A DNA stretch of 64,000 nt from Vibrio gallicus (GTDB taxonomy: Bacteria; Pseudomonadota; Gammaproteobacteria; Enterobacterales; Vibrionaceae): the NCBI RefSeq assembly GCF_024346875.1, contig NZ_AP024871.1:992001-1056000 (forward strand), written 5' to 3'. The position numbers and the translations under genes were made by a program. Below, one piece after another: positions 1 through 12,485 of this stretch. Numbering within the stretch: position 1 is the stretch's first letter; each line of letters starts with the position of its first letter. The notes beneath the pieces were generated by a model. The model was not told the origin of the DNA, did not search any database, and saw nothing but the letters and a program-made list of their open reading frames with translations.

Positions 1-578
1 TAGTGCAATTGCCTGCTGCTAAGGTTCCTATGTATGGCATGGTGTGTCGTTTAACCCATCAAAAAGGCTTTCACTATTTACTACCGATATTAGAGAAGGT
101 ATTACACAATGATGTTCAGTTGGTGATTGTGGGTACTGGTGACCCTGAGATTGCAGCTCAACTTCATGCTGTATCTGAGCAATTTGGTGATAAATTTGCC
201 TTTGTTGAAGCATACGATAACAAACTCGCTCACCTTGTAGAGGCGGGGGCTGACTTCTTCCTTATGCCTTCAGAATTCGAAGCGTGTGGACTAAATCAAA
301 TCTATTCTATGGCTTATGGCACCTTACCTATTGTACGCGCGGTTGGTGGACTAAAAGACACGGTTAATGATTATGATAGCGACCCCCAAACAGCGACTGG
401 ATTTGCATTTGATGAGCCGCAAGCGAGTGATTTGTTAGCTATTATGCAGCGTGCATTGATCCTGTACCTGCAAGACCCAGCGGAGTTTGCTAATTTGCAG
501 CTACGCGCTATGAAGCAAGATTTCGGATGGAATATTGCCGCTGAACGTTATGTAGAGATGTATCGCAGCGCTTTATAA
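1..578 (+). CDS. glgA: Glycogen synthase, C-terminal part (gene cut by window start)
   Basis: This is the last ~190 residues of a GT5-family glycogen synthase, which transfers glucose from ADP-glucose to the growing alpha-1,4-glucan. The visible part is the C-terminal Rossmann domain: VCRLTHQKGF, then PSEFEACGLNQIYSMAYG with the conserved acidic nucleotide-sugar site, then PIVRAVGGLKDTV. Full-length enzymes are about 480 residues, so roughly 60% lies upstream of the window. The reading frame is open back to base 1; the GTG at position 3 is internal. The gene ends in a strong terminator, so it is the last gene of its transcript. Family assignment is secure; the N-terminus cannot be seen. Confidence 0.93.
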   Translation, partial: VQLPAAKVPMYGMVCRLTHQKGFHYLLPILEKVLHNDVQLVIVGTGDPEIAAQLHAVSEQFGDKFAFVEAYDNKLAHLVEAGADFFLMPSEFEACGLNQIYSMAYGTLPIVRAVGGLKDTVNDYDSDPQTATGFAFDEPQASDLLAIMQRALILYLQDPAEFANLQLRAMKQDFGWNIAAERYVEMYRSAL

Positions 579-604
579 TTAACTGAATAATCAATAATTT
601 TATC

Positions 605-643
605 AAAGCCTAGTTCGGATTTTTTCTGAACTAGGCTTTATTT
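605..643 (+). terminator. Intrinsic terminator after glgA
   Basis: A perfect 12-bp stem AAAGCCTAGTTC (605-616) pairs with GAACTAGGCTTT (628-639), with a T-rich loop and a T-rich 3' side, 27 bases past the glgA stop. Confidence 0.85.
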
Positions 644-748
644 ATATATAAGACCACAAAAATGGGATTTAACTTTTAACCCAAATAGGCAGTAAAGTGT
701 TTGGGAAATAGCGTGCATAAACTTACCCTATGCATGGAGGTGCAAGAT

Positions 749-1570
749 ATGGATTGGTCAAAGCGCTATGCATTGCTATTTATTACCCTAGTTATCGGTA
801 TAACTTGGGGATTTAATTATTATATATTTGAAAACCAGAATCATCTGGATATGTATACGTTGAGTATGATTATTCCAGGGGTTGTGGCGGTTTTGTTGAA
901 TCTTATACGCTATCAAAATATACAGGGTGTGATATCGCCTTTTAATAAACCTATATCGAGACAAATCATCGGTTTCTCTGTGGTTTATCCGGTGCTTTTC
1001 ATTACTGTGTTGGCTGTATTAGATGTGCTGTGTTTGATAGGAACTATCGATTATCAAAGGCTAGAAACCTTACAGTGGTTCCCGTCACTATCGGTCGTAG
1101 TTACTGGCTTGTTGATTGTTTGCGCCGAAGAGTATGGATGGCGCGGATTTTTACTCCCTAATTTAGCTAAATGTTATGGAGAGCTATCCGCAACCATAGT
1201 GGTTGGGGTTGTATGGGCAGTATGGCATGTACCCGCTATTTTGTTTGTAGCCAAGCTCACTCAAGTTGGCAACGTATTTACCCTAGTTGGCGTACAAATA
1301 TGCGCAATGTTCGTATTTTCACTGCCGTTTGCTTATTGCTACTTTAAGTCAGGCAGCATAGTGCCGCCGATACTGCTCCACTTTATATGGAACTATTACA
1401 ATCCATTAATATTGGGGAGTATTTACAATAATCGACACGGTATTATTGATGGTGACATATTGGTAATTAACGGGGAAGGGGTCGCAGGCGTCGTGCTAGG
1501 TTCGCTATTTCTGCTTTGGTTTATTCCGCGATTGATGAAACGCAGATTGCCACCGATTTACTCGATATAG
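749..1570 (+). CDS. CPBP-family intramembrane metalloprotease
   Basis: A 273-residue polytopic membrane protein of the CPBP (CAAX protease / bacteriocin-processing) family, also called Abi proteins. The diagnostic motifs are in order: EEYGWRGF (about residues 127-134, the EExxxR motif), a histidine in VWHVPAI (about 160) and HFIWNYYN (about 211). These Glu and His residues are the presumed metal ligands and catalytic groups inside the membrane. The frame is open to a TTG at 701 and an ATG at 734, but GGAGG at 736-740 lies 8 bases before ATG 749, so that start is chosen. It stands alone, convergent with purB. Family substrates in Vibrio are unknown; a role in peptide processing or immunity would be a guess. 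Confidence 0.85.
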   Translation: MDWSKRYALLFITLVIGITWGFNYYIFENQNHLDMYTLSMIIPGVVAVLLNLIRYQNIQGVISPFNKPISRQIIGFSVVYPVLFITVLAVLDVLCLIGTIDYQRLETLQWFPSLSVVVTGLLIVCAEEYGWRGFLLPNLAKCYGELSATIVVGVVWAVWHVPAILFVAKLTQVGNVFTLVGVQICAMFVFSLPFAYCYFKSGSIVPPILLHFIWNYYNPLILGSIYNNRHGIIDGDILVINGEGVAGVVLGSLFLLWFIPRLMKRRLPPIYSI

Positions 1571-1575
1571 ATATA

Positions 1576-1607
1576 AAAAAACGGCTACCTAATAGGTAGC
1601 CGTTTTT
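1576..1607. terminator. Bidirectional terminator between the CPBP gene and purB
   Basis: A-tract, stem ACGGCTACC (1581-1589) pairing with GGTAGCCGT (1595-1603), and T-tract. The flanking A and T runs make it work on both strands for the convergent genes. Confidence 0.88.
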
Positions 1608-1619
1608 ATAAGGGTATGA

Positions 1620-3125
<1,506 letters not shown>

Positions 3126-3129
3126 TCAA

Positions 3130-3747
3130 TTAGATTCGAGCTAATAGGATTTCAGCTTGCTCTACCATCTTCTTGCGACTGAAGATAAGATGACGACGTT
3201 TTCCGCCAACCTGACGCCATAGAACAGCACTACGAATACCAGAAAGTAGTAGGGCTCTTACCTTATTTTGAACGCTGGTTTGTTGCAGCATGCTTGGGTT
3301 GCCGGTAACCTGAATGCGTGGCCCAATAGGGCTAACAACATCCAGGTAAATGCTGGCAAGATTGGATACCATTTGGTCATTAAATAGATCAAAGTGACCC
3401 GCTTGACGATCAGCTAGTTGAATGCGATCGCCCAGTTGCGCCATAGCGTCAGGACGTTGGCTGAGCTTACGCTCTAAAGCCATTAAACTGATGATGTAGC
3501 GAGTTAGGTCGTTGCCAGTTGCCGAGCTATCAATATTACGACTTAAGGTTTCTAATCCAAGCTGCAGGTCACGCTCGTGACCGAAAACAGCAAGGGTATT
3601 AGCAGGGGACATATTGATAATTGAACTAACAGAGGTTTCATACGCAGCTGAGTCACATTGTCCGGTTTGCGCCACCTTCTGTACTAGAGCGACGGCTTGG
3701 CAGATGCCGGCAAAAGCGATGGTACGGTCGTAATTTGTGTTTGCCAC
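3130..3747 (-). CDS. hflD: Lysogenization regulator HflD homolog
   Basis: A 205-residue member of the HflD (YcfC) family, peripheral inner-membrane proteins. In E. coli HflD influences lambda lysogenization by interacting with the phage CII activator; its housekeeping role is unclear. The N-terminus [18 protein letters not shown] and the central segment [19 protein letters not shown] are typical, and the length is close to the ~210 usual for the family. It lies between mnmA (19-base gap) and purB in a conserved trio. The protein is mostly helical, with no membrane-spanning segment visible. The assignment rests on family pattern plus gene order. Confidence 0.93.
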   Translation of the reverse strand: MANTNYDRTIAFAGICQAVALVQKVAQTGQCDSAAYETSVSSIINMSPANTLAVFGHERDLQLGLETLSRNIDSSATGNDLTRYIISLMALERKLSQRPDAMAQLGDRIQLADRQAGHFDLFNDQMVSNLASIYLDVVSPIGPRIQVTGNPSMLQQTSVQNKVRALLLSGIRSAVLWRQVGGKRRHLIFSRKKMVEQAEILLARI

Positions 3748-3766
3748 GTAAAAACTCCTAATTAGG

Positions 3767-4891
3767 TTAGATTCGTTTCTCTATGATGCCGCCACCTAGG
3801 CATACATCATCTTTATAAAATACCGCGGATTGCCCTGGTGTAACAGCAACTTGCGCTTCATCGAAGATAACTTTGATGTTGTCATCATCCATCGGAATAA
3901 TGGTACATGCAATATCTTGTTGGCGATAGCGTGTTTTAACAGTACATGTCATTGGCTCACGAATTGGGGTGCGATCTACCCAATGTAATTGCGATGCCAG
4001 TAATCCCTCTGATTTCAGTAGTGGATGATCACCACCTTGTACCGCAATGAGTACGTTACGCTTTAGGTCTTTTTCTGCAACATACCATGGGTCTTCGTTA
4101 CCACCGCCGCCTTTTTGGCCACCGATGTGCAAGCCTTTGCGTTGTCCAAGGGTATGGTACATTAGACCCATATGTTCGCCAATTTCTTTACCTTCAGGCG
4201 TTTCAATTTTACCCGGTTGAGCGGGCAAATAGCGAGAAAGGAAGTCCGTAAATTTGCGCTCACCAATAAAACAGATACCGGTTGAATCTTTTTTCTTAGC
4301 TGTAATTAAATCTTGCTCTTCGGCGATGCGGCGCACCTCTGGCTTTTCTAGATCACCAACTGGGAACAGGCTACGAGCGACTTGCTCATGGCTCAATGTA
4401 TAGAGAAAATAGCTTTGGTCCTTATTGCTGTCTAAACCACGTAGCATTTTAGGCAATTCACCGTCCGCTTGTTGCTGTGCTGTAGGGAAAGTGCGACGCA
4501 CGTAGTGACCCATAGCAATATAGTCAGCATCCAAAACCTCATCGGCAAACTCTAGGAATGCCTTAAACTTGATCTCTTTGTTGCACAAGATATCTGGGTT
4601 AGGAGTGCGACCTGCTTTGTATTCTTCGAGGAAGTATTCAAAAACATTGTCCCAGTATTCAGCAGCAAAGTTGATCTTATGGAGATGAATGCCAAGTTTG
4701 TCACACACCGCTTGTGCATCGGCAAGGTCATCAGCTGCTGTGCAGTACTCTTCGTTATCATCTTCTTCCCAGTTCTTCATGAACAGGCCTTCAACTTGGT
4801 AACCCTGCTGCTGAAGTAGATAAGCTGATACTGATGAGTCCACACCGCCTGACATACCGACGATAACTTTCTTTTGGCTATTGTTTGACAT
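3767..4891 (-). CDS. mnmA: tRNA-specific 2-thiouridylase MnmA
   Basis: MnmA (TrmU) installs the 2-thio group on U34 of tRNA Lys, Glu and Gln, using ATP to activate the uridine and sulfur relayed from IscS through TusE. The 374-residue protein has the N-terminal PP-loop SGGVDSS (residues 14-20), the catalytic cysteine C103 in DILCNKE and the second cysteine C207 in [10 protein letters not shown], which form the persulfide/disulfide pair. The Met start follows directly on VIVGMSGG homology. It is the first gene of the mnmA-hflD-purB operon. Its promoter must lie in the 167-base divergent gap shared with the small gene at 5059. Confidence 0.97.
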   Translation of the reverse strand: MSNNSQKKVIVGMSGGVDSSVSAYLLQQQGYQVEGLFMKNWEEDDNEEYCTAADDLADAQAVCDKLGIHLHKINFAAEYWDNVFEYFLEEYKAGRTPNPDILCNKEIKFKAFLEFADEVLDADYIAMGHYVRRTFPTAQQQADGELPKMLRGLDSNKDQSYFLYTLSHEQVARSLFPVGDLEKPEVRRIAEEQDLITAKKKDSTGICFIGERKFTDFLSRYLPAQPGKIETPEGKEIGEHMGLMYHTLGQRKGLHIGGQKGGGGNEDPWYVAEKDLKRNVLIAVQGGDHPLLKSEGLLASQLHWVDRTPIREPMTCTVKTRYRQQDIACTIIPMDDDNIKVIFDEAQVAVTPGQSAVFYKDDVCLGGGIIEKRI

Positions 4892-5058
4892 CCAAATTAC
4901 ACCACTGAATAAACACGGAGACGAATTCTAACAGAAACAAATTGACTGTGACAGTTCCGAGAGATAAATCACACTTCAATCTATCGTAAAAAGTGTGGTG
5001 AACAATCCATGCATTGTGATCAATAATAGCGGCTACATTTACACAAGTTATTAAGACT

Positions 5059-5322
5059 ATGACCGAACAAAACGAAACTGAGCAACAGATCCTAGAAATT
5101 GTCGCTAATCAAATTGAGTCAGGTGAACCTAAAAAGGTCACTGAAACACTGATGCGCCTTATGATGACAGGCAATAGTCGCGAAGATGCCATGGCGTTGA
5201 TTGGGTGCGCATTAGGTATTGAGCTATTTGATGTGGTTAACAATGGCGCTGAGTTTAATCTAAAGCGTTATAGTGAACATTTAGATCGCTTACCCGATAT
5301 TGGATTTATGGAAGGGGAGTAA
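5059..5322 (+). CDS. Small conserved-looking protein of unknown function (87 aa)
   Basis: I do not recognise a named family. The 87-residue product is acidic and looks entirely helical: an N-terminal NETEQQILEIVANQI helix, a central TETLMRLMMTGNSREDAM segment, a hydrophobic ALIGCALGIELFDVV helix and a C-terminal RYSEHLDRLPDIG. It has no signal peptide or membrane segment. Start ATG 5059 lacks a strong ribosome-binding site. The gene diverges from mnmA and is followed by a GC-rich hairpin at 5361-5386. Regular codon use and balanced composition suggest a real gene. No function is proposed. Confidence 0.7.
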   Translation: MTEQNETEQQILEIVANQIESGEPKKVTETLMRLMMTGNSREDAMALIGCALGIELFDVVNNGAEFNLKRYSEHLDRLPDIGFMEGE

Positions 5323-5360
5323 GGGCGCTACCATAAGCGACTAAAACAGGGCAATCGCTC

Positions 5361-5386
5361 GCCCCGGTAGCTTTTTGAACCGGGGC
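5361..5386. other. GC-rich hairpin after the 87-residue gene
   Basis: Perfect 8-bp stem GCCCCGGT (5361-5368) with ACCGGGGC (5379-5386) and a 10-base loop. It has no T-tract on either side, so it is not a canonical terminator; it could stabilise the 3' end of the upstream mRNA. The rest of 5387-5467 holds nothing I can name. Confidence 0.5.
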
Positions 5387-5467
5387 CAGTTGCAATGCCT
5401 GGCGTCAATTTCATATCGCAAACCCAATCAATAGCTGAGTATGTACAGATCCCACCGGCGCAGGTAC

Positions 5468-5507
5468 GAAAAATTGGCTACATCCGGTGTCTAATAGCCA
5501 ATCTTTT
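5468..5507 (-). terminator. rluE: Intrinsic terminator after rluE
   Basis: Stem ATTGGCTA (5473-5480) with TAGCCAAT (5495-5502). Read on the minus strand the hairpin is followed by TTTTTCG, 20 bases past the rluE stop. The other side carries CTTTT, so weak activity on the plus strand is also possible. Confidence 0.75.
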
Positions 5508-5521
5508 ACCGCCGAACCTCG

Positions 5522-6178
5522 TTACTCCGCTTCTCTCCATTCACCATTTGGTAAATCGCCTAAGGTATATTTACCAACCGAGTAACGAATTAACCTAAGG
5601 GTGGGATATCCGATATTGGCCGTCATGCGCCTTACTTGCCTATTACGCCCTTCGATTATGGTAATGGACAACCAAGTTGTTGGGATGGCTGCGCGAAATC
5701 GTACTGGAGGGGTTCTGTCCCATAGGTGCGGTTCAGCGATGACTTCTATCGTGGCAGGGAGTGTCATACCATCTTTTAACTTTACACCTTGACGCAACTT
5801 ATCTAGGTCACTTTCACTTGGTGTCCCTTCAACTTGAGCCCAATAGGTTTTAGGTGATTTAGAGTTGGGTTGAGTTAATCTCGCTTGCAATATCCCATCG
5901 TTCGTAAGCAGGAGTAATCCCTCACTGTCTCGGTCTAAACGACCAGCCGCGTAAACATCTTTCACTTTAACGAAGTCCGCTAGGGTTTGCCGACCGTCGC
6001 CATCAGTAAACTGGCTGAGTACGTCAAATGGTTTATTGAACAAGATCACCTTTCTATCCTCGGGTGACACCCTTGGTTTTGATCTATTGCTATAGGATGT
6101 ACGACCTTTAGATTTTGCCACTGGCGTGCCCGATGGCTTACTTTTGGGATGAGAAAAATGGCGTGGCCTTTGAGACAT
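5522..6178 (-). CDS. rluE: 23S rRNA pseudouridine(2457) synthase RluE
   Basis: A 218-residue pseudouridine synthase of the RsuA/RluE group, which converts U2457 of 23S rRNA to pseudouridine. The catalytic aspartate is D82 in [33 protein letters not shown] opens the domain and [18 protein letters not shown] closes it. A basic N-terminal tail rich in Lys, Arg and Ser (residues 1-42) replaces an S4 domain, as in RluE rather than RsuA or RluB, supporting this assignment over its paralogues. It is monocistronic with its own terminator, divergent from icd across a 315-base gap. Confidence 0.9.
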   Translation of the reverse strand: MSQRPRHFSHPKSKPSGTPVAKSKGRTSYSNRSKPRVSPEDRKVILFNKPFDVLSQFTDGDGRQTLADFVKVKDVYAAGRLDRDSEGLLLLTNDGILQARLTQPNSKSPKTYWAQVEGTPSESDLDKLRQGVKLKDGMTLPATIEVIAEPHLWDRTPPVRFRAAIPTTWLSITIIEGRNRQVRRMTANIGYPTLRLIRYSVGKYTLGDLPNGEWREAE

Positions 6179-6300
6179 GTTAACTACCTTGCAAAATTGT
6201 AAACAAACTGTGCGAGTAATTTCTAATGGATTAAGAATTGTTTTATGATGCGCACTGCACTGGTTATTTTAATCAATATCGTAATAGATTGATATTATGC

Positions 6301-6344
6301 GCCACTTTTTGTTAGGTTAGGGTGGCATTTTATAAAAAAGTGGC
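6301..6344. repeat. Inverted repeat in the rluE-icd gap
   Basis: Perfect 10-bp arms GCCACTTTTT (6301-6310) and AAAAAGTGGC (6335-6344) around a 24-base G/T-rich centre. A second short hairpin, CGCACT-TT-AGTGCG (6354-6367), follows at once. Neither has a T-tract, so they may be 5'-leader structures or operators of icd. I saw nothing else recognisable in the 315-base gap 6179-6493. Confidence 0.5.
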
Positions 6345-6484
6345 CTATGAATCCGCACTTTAGTGCGTCGAATTGCATATTGAGCCACACCAAGCAAGAT
6401 TATCGCATGAAGCGATTTATTAATATTGTAAGCAATTGATCTTCTATTCACAGCAGTGAAGAGACAGAAAAATTATAAAAATAG

Positions 6485-8725
<2,241 letters not shown>

Positions 8726-8753
8726 AGTATTAAGGTTGCCACATGAGATTAAG

Positions 8754-8784
8754 CCCTGATTTTATAATCAGGGTTTTTTTTCTT
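8754..8784 (+). terminator. icd: Intrinsic terminator after icd
   Basis: Stem CCCTGATT (8754-8761) with AATCAGGG (8766-8773) followed by a long T run, 28 bases past the icd stop. Confidence 0.9.
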
Positions 8785-8912
8785 TAACGAACAGTATCAC
8801 GATATTTGATGGCTTATTTTGCTTGTGTTCTACAAAAAATGTGAGTTGAACCATAGTTTAGTTATATTTGTATTATTATAATCCCATTTCGTTTTTTGAG
8901 TGATATTAGGTA

Positions 8913-9221
8913 TTGCGTTTGTCTTGGGCTGTCGTTTCAGATCTGTTAAGTATTATATTATTGGTCATCTTGGCAGTGGCACTACTACGTGCAAAAAACT
9001 CACTTATTAGGTTGATTGCCATAACTCAAAAAACAGAAGGGGGGGAAGAGGAAACCCGTAAGCAGCTTGCCAAGTTAAGTATGAACCGTTTTATTGTGGT
9101 GATAACTGTCGCCACCATTGCGGTAAAGACCGCGCTTCTACTAGGGGCGCTTGTGGATTTAGATGCCATAGATAAGAATGGTTTATTGGATGATTCGATT
9201 GTCCAATATGTTCAAGATTAA
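8913..9221 (+). CDS. Small two-helix membrane protein, unknown function
   Basis: A 102-residue protein of unrecognised family. Two hydrophobic helices are visible, about residues 6-25 (SDLLSIILLVILAVALL) and 59-82 (VVITVATIAVKTALLLGAL). They are joined by a charged cytoplasmic-looking loop with a GGEEETRKQ stretch, and a short acidic tail follows. The only in-frame initiator near the N-terminus is TTG 8913, with AGG a few bases upstream; no ATG occurs until residue 54. It has its own terminator, shared with the convergent antiporter gene. The pattern suggests a genuine small inner-membrane protein but gives no role. Confidence 0.62.
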   Translation: MRLSWAVVSDLLSIILLVILAVALLRAKNSLIRLIAITQKTEGGEEETRKQLAKLSMNRFIVVITVATIAVKTALLLGALVDLDAIDKNGLLDDSIVQYVQD

Positions 9222-9225
9222 AAAT

Positions 9226-9254
9226 AAAAAGGCCGCTCACTGAGCGGCCTTTTT
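9226..9254. terminator. Bidirectional terminator
   Basis: A-tract, stem GGCCGCTCA (9231-9239) with TGAGCGGCC (9241-9249), then T-tract. It sits between two convergent genes and can serve both. Confidence 0.9.
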
Positions 9255-9272
9255 GGTTCTGTATTAAACAGG

Positions 9273-10697
9273 TTATGCTTGCATTTGCCCTGTTATCAAT
9301 AGATATATCGAAACTACAGCTAAAATTAAAAGCGCAGCTTCAATACACTTATCTAGGTTAGAGTAAACCTTTTCACCTGCTTTCATCCGAGCTCTATGAG
9401 TGAAACGGAAAAATGGGATACCAATGGCATATAAGATGGTTGCCAGCAATTGATAATTAAGTCCTGCGGCGGTGATAAGCCATAAACAAAATAGGGCAGT
9501 GGTAGCAGATAATGCTACGTAGCCATAGTTACGCTTACTAAGTCCAAGCTCTTTATAGTTGATTGATAACTTAAGTAGATATAAGCAACTAAGTAGGTAG
9601 CAAGGCAGTACAATAACCGAAGCGATATTGATTGCTGCAAGGTATACGTTTTCGAACATCACAACCATTAATACACACAATTGCATAAATGCGGTTGATA
9701 CATTGAGTGCTATGATTGGGGCGTCATTTTTATTGGTACGAGCGAATACTTTAGGAAACTCGCCAGTCTTGCCTGCTTCATAAGGAACCTCTGCTACCAA
9801 TATAGTCCAAGCAACTAGAGCACCAAATACAGAAACCAACACACAAAGGTTAACCAGTAGACGACCATTAGAACCGATAGCAGCTTCTAGCAATGATGCT
9901 GCGGAAGGGTTAGGGAGTTGCGCTAATTCGGCTTGTGGCAAGATGCCAAAAGATAGGATTGAAATCAGGCTATACATAGTAATTGCAACTAAGAACCCAA
10001 TTAGAGTCGCTTTGCCAACATCTGATTTGTTGCGCGCTCGTCCAGATAATACAACCGCACCCTCAATTCCAACGAAACACCACAGGGTTACCATCATGGT
10101 ACTCTGAATCTGTCCAAAAACAGAACCCAATTGGTTTTCATTACCCCATACATCAACTGAAAGCATACTGCTATCATAGCTATAGAGAACGATACCAATA
10201 ATCACTAATAGACCAATCAGTTTCACCACTGTTGATATGATGTTTACGAAAGATGAGCTGTTGGTTCCACGTAACGCTAAGGTGTTCATACCCCATAGTA
10301 GTACAGAGCATAAAATCACGGTTTCAATACCATGATTGAGTAGTATTGGGAAAAATAATCCAAGAGAATCGTTGAGCATAACCGCAAGGGCAACGTTGCC
10401 CATACATGTCATCAGCCAATAGCCCCAAGCAGAATGGAAGCCTATATACTCACCAAAGCCTGCCTTTGCATAAGAGAAAATGCCTGAGTTAAGGTGGGGT
10501 TTATGCTGGGCAAGGATTTTAAATGTTTGGACCAACAATAGCATGCCGATACCGGTTATGAGCCAAGCGAGGCCGACCGCCCCAATTGAGGCTTGCTCTG
10601 CCATATTTTGTGGAATGCTAAAGATACCACTTCCTATCATAGAGCTAAATACGATAGCAATCAGGCCGATGAGGCCAACAGTGTTTTTTTTACTCAT
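9273..10697 (-). CDS. APC-family amino-acid antiporter, ArcD/basic amino acid type
   Basis: A 474-residue, about 12-helix inner-membrane transporter of the APC superfamily, basic amino acid/polyamine antiporter branch. The substrate-binding helix motif IGSGIFSIPQNMAE (residues 22-35) and the LWCFVGIEGAVVLSGRA segment in helix 6 are characteristic of arginine:ornithine and lysine antiporters. Exact substrate cannot be read from the sequence. No arginine deiminase genes are next to it, so an acid-resistance or ArcD role remains inference. It is monocistronic, convergent with the small membrane gene and divergent from a lipase gene across 336 bases. Confidence 0.85.
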   Translation of the reverse strand: MSKKNTVGLIGLIAIVFSSMIGSGIFSIPQNMAEQASIGAVGLAWLITGIGMLLLVQTFKILAQHKPHLNSGIFSYAKAGFGEYIGFHSAWGYWLMTCMGNVALAVMLNDSLGLFFPILLNHGIETVILCSVLLWGMNTLALRGTNSSSFVNIISTVVKLIGLLVIIGIVLYSYDSSMLSVDVWGNENQLGSVFGQIQSTMMVTLWCFVGIEGAVVLSGRARNKSDVGKATLIGFLVAITMYSLISILSFGILPQAELAQLPNPSAASLLEAAIGSNGRLLVNLCVLVSVFGALVAWTILVAEVPYEAGKTGEFPKVFARTNKNDAPIIALNVSTAFMQLCVLMVVMFENVYLAAINIASVIVLPCYLLSCLYLLKLSINYKELGLSKRNYGYVALSATTALFCLWLITAAGLNYQLLATILYAIGIPFFRFTHRARMKAGEKVYSNLDKCIEAALLILAVVSIYLLITGQMQA

Positions 10698-11002
10698 TGA
10701 TTTAATTCAACCGTAAATAAAGCAAATTAGCTTGCTTTTAATTTAATTCGGCCAAATCCGTCTAGCCATACAAGCGCGCTAATATGGAGCTAAAGCTCAT
10801 TACATGCGCAACTGAGAGCAGATATTATAACTGCTTATAGTTAGCATAAATATTGCGTGGCTCAACAATCTATCATTGCGATTATGATCAGTTTCACAGC
10901 TAGGGTAAATCGTGGTTCACTAGCATATCCCGATACCCTTGTTGGATTTTCATACAAAATGAAAAGTTAGGTTTCGTGCAACTTATTGCAGAATAATGCT
11001 AG

Positions 11003-11017
11003 AGTGGTCTAACCACT
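11003..11017. promoter_or_regulatory. Perfect palindrome resembling a FadR operator before the lipase gene
   Basis: AGTGGTCTAACCACT is a perfect inverted repeat (arms of 6, spacer CTA), 17 bases before the lipase start. Its core TGGTCTAACCA differs at one place from the FadR core TGGTCNGACCA as I remember it. An AATAAT-like -10 element lies just upstream, so a bound protein would block transcription. I saw no other recognisable element in the 336-base gap 10698-11033. Confidence 0.4.
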
Positions 11018-11033
11018 ACTTTAGGAACGCGCC

Positions 11034-11831
11034 ATGGCTAAGTGGATATTGTCGTTATCACTTTGTATGTTTATCGTCGGATGTACTAAATCAGAACCAG
11101 ACATGGGGCTAAATTATGATCCGAGTAATCACAATCAACAGGTTGTATTAGTACACGGTCTAGCTCGCAGCGGTGAATCTATGCAAGCCATGTCCAATAT
11201 GATCAAGAAACTGGGTTATCAGGTTTGTGTGGTTGATTACCCTACTTTAGTGATGTCGGTCGAAACCACTCTCGAGAAAAGCGCCGCTCAGATAGAACAT
11301 TGTGTCACTCAATTTAAGCTGCAACCCACTCAAGCCCATCAATTAAGAGAGATCCACTTTGTGGGACATTCACTTGGTGGATTGATGATCCGTAATTATT
11401 TGGGAACTCATCCTAATTTTGTGAACTCTAAAATGATGGGCAAAGTGGTGTTTGTTGGTACACCCAATCATGGGAGTGATGTGGCGGATTTTTTTGCGAA
11501 GTTTTGGCTGTTACCCTTGGCTGGCGATACTGCAAAATCATTAACGAGTCAGCCCAATAGCTTGCCAAACTCCCTTCCTAAACCAAACTATGAGTTTGGT
11601 GTGATTGCGGGAATACACAGTTATCCAATCCTTAAGTATATGTTCAATAACGAAAATGATGGTTTAGTATCGGTTAAATCGGCAAGGTTGGAGGGCATGC
11701 AAGATTTTATTGAGGTAGATGTTAAGCATGATAGTTTGCGTAGCGATCCACATGTAACGCAACTCATTACACGCTATATATCTCATGGTCAATTTCTGGA
11801 TAAGGGAACGGAAACGTACAGTGTCCATTAG
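11034..11831 (+). CDS. Lipase-like alpha/beta hydrolase lipoprotein
   Basis: A 265-residue alpha/beta hydrolase. It begins with a lipoprotein signal peptide ending IVGC (Cys17 would be lipidated). The oxyanion strand VVLVHGLARSGE is at residues 37-48, and the nucleophile elbow GHSLGG puts the catalytic serine at S113. VGTPNHGSD follows at the typical lipase position, and H244 or H250 could complete the triad. This arrangement matches triacylglycerol-lipase/PGAP1-like hydrolases anchored in the envelope. It stands alone, with a palindrome resembling a fatty-acid regulator site in its promoter. Substrate is not known; an acyl ester is the likely class. Confidence 0.82.
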   Translation: MAKWILSLSLCMFIVGCTKSEPDMGLNYDPSNHNQQVVLVHGLARSGESMQAMSNMIKKLGYQVCVVDYPTLVMSVETTLEKSAAQIEHCVTQFKLQPTQAHQLREIHFVGHSLGGLMIRNYLGTHPNFVNSKMMGKVVFVGTPNHGSDVADFFAKFWLLPLAGDTAKSLTSQPNSLPNSLPKPNYEFGVIAGIHSYPILKYMFNNENDGLVSVKSARLEGMQDFIEVDVKHDSLRSDPHVTQLITRYISHGQFLDKGTETYSVH

Positions 11832-11860
11832 TTGATGTCGAGGGCATATAATTTGGACAT

Positions 11861-11886
11861 AAAAAAAGAGGCGTTAGCCTCTATTT
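11861..11886. terminator. Terminator between lipase gene and cspD
   Basis: A-tract, stem AGAGGC (11867-11872), loop GTTA, stem GCCTCT (11877-11882). On the minus strand it is followed by seven T residues, so it mainly ends cspD, and may serve the convergent lipase gene too. Confidence 0.78.
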
Positions 11887-11901
11887 CTATATGGTACGAC
11901 G

Positions 11902-12123
11902 TTATTTCGATGCGTCGGCTTCTAATGGAGTAATAGCACTGGCGTGGTAGCCCTTAGGACCTTGCTCAACTTCATAGGTTACGGTTTGACCTGCTTTAAG
12001 TGTCCGATACCCGTCCATTTGGATTGTTGAGTAGTGTGCAAATACATCTGAATCTTCATCTTCTGAGCAAATAAACCCAAATCCTTTGGCATTGTTAAAC
12101 CATTTAACTGTACCTGTTGCCAT
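11902..12123 (-). CDS. cspD: Cold-shock-like protein CspD
   Basis: A 73-residue cold-shock-domain protein, with the RNA/ssDNA-binding RNP1 motif KGFGFI (residues 14-19) and an RNP2-like DVFAHY (26-31). In E. coli, CspD is induced in stationary phase, binds single-stranded DNA and inhibits replication. The C-terminal tail LEADASK and its position divergent from clpS-clpA, as in E. coli, separate it from CspA-type paralogues. A 362-base gap to clpS must contain both promoters; I saw no clear operator in it. Confidence 0.92.
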   Translation of the reverse strand: MATGTVKWFNNAKGFGFICSEDEDSDVFAHYSTIQMDGYRTLKAGQTVTYEVEQGPKGYHASAITPLEADASK

Positions 12124-12485
12124 GCTTTACATCCTTTTGCATAAAAATTGTGTCGCTGAGTATTAGTCGCCTCGCAGGCGTGATGTCTAATAAGAAAGTG
12201 ACGAGATTTTCATATTAGACAATTTCAAATTTAGACAAAGAACGGCTTTCGTCAATAAATAAGCAATAAAAAATGCATTATGGGGTGGTTAAGTTGAGCT
12301 AGAAGCTGATATGAATCATGTAAAGAGCAAAGTGGTGTGGCTGGTCTGATTTTTCATAATTGATTAACTATCATTCAGATAGCAATCTTTTATTTGCAGG
12401 GATACAATTGCTCTATTAGTCTCTTAAGTAGTAGGAAAGATTTCTGCTATTAAGGTAATTGTTTTTTCTACTATAAGTCGTAAAA

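Noticed and set aside
5430..5521. Reading frame continuing in phase after the rluE stop (WLLDTGCSQFF...)
   Set aside because: Short, no initiator, contains the rluE terminator, and does not resemble RluE; probably chance.
5395..5598. 67-codon plus-strand open frame over the rluE terminator
   Set aside because: Overlaps the terminator and the rluE coding end; no ribosome-binding site.
9983..10201. Plus-strand open frame within the antiporter gene
   Set aside because: Shadow of a clear membrane transporter in another frame.
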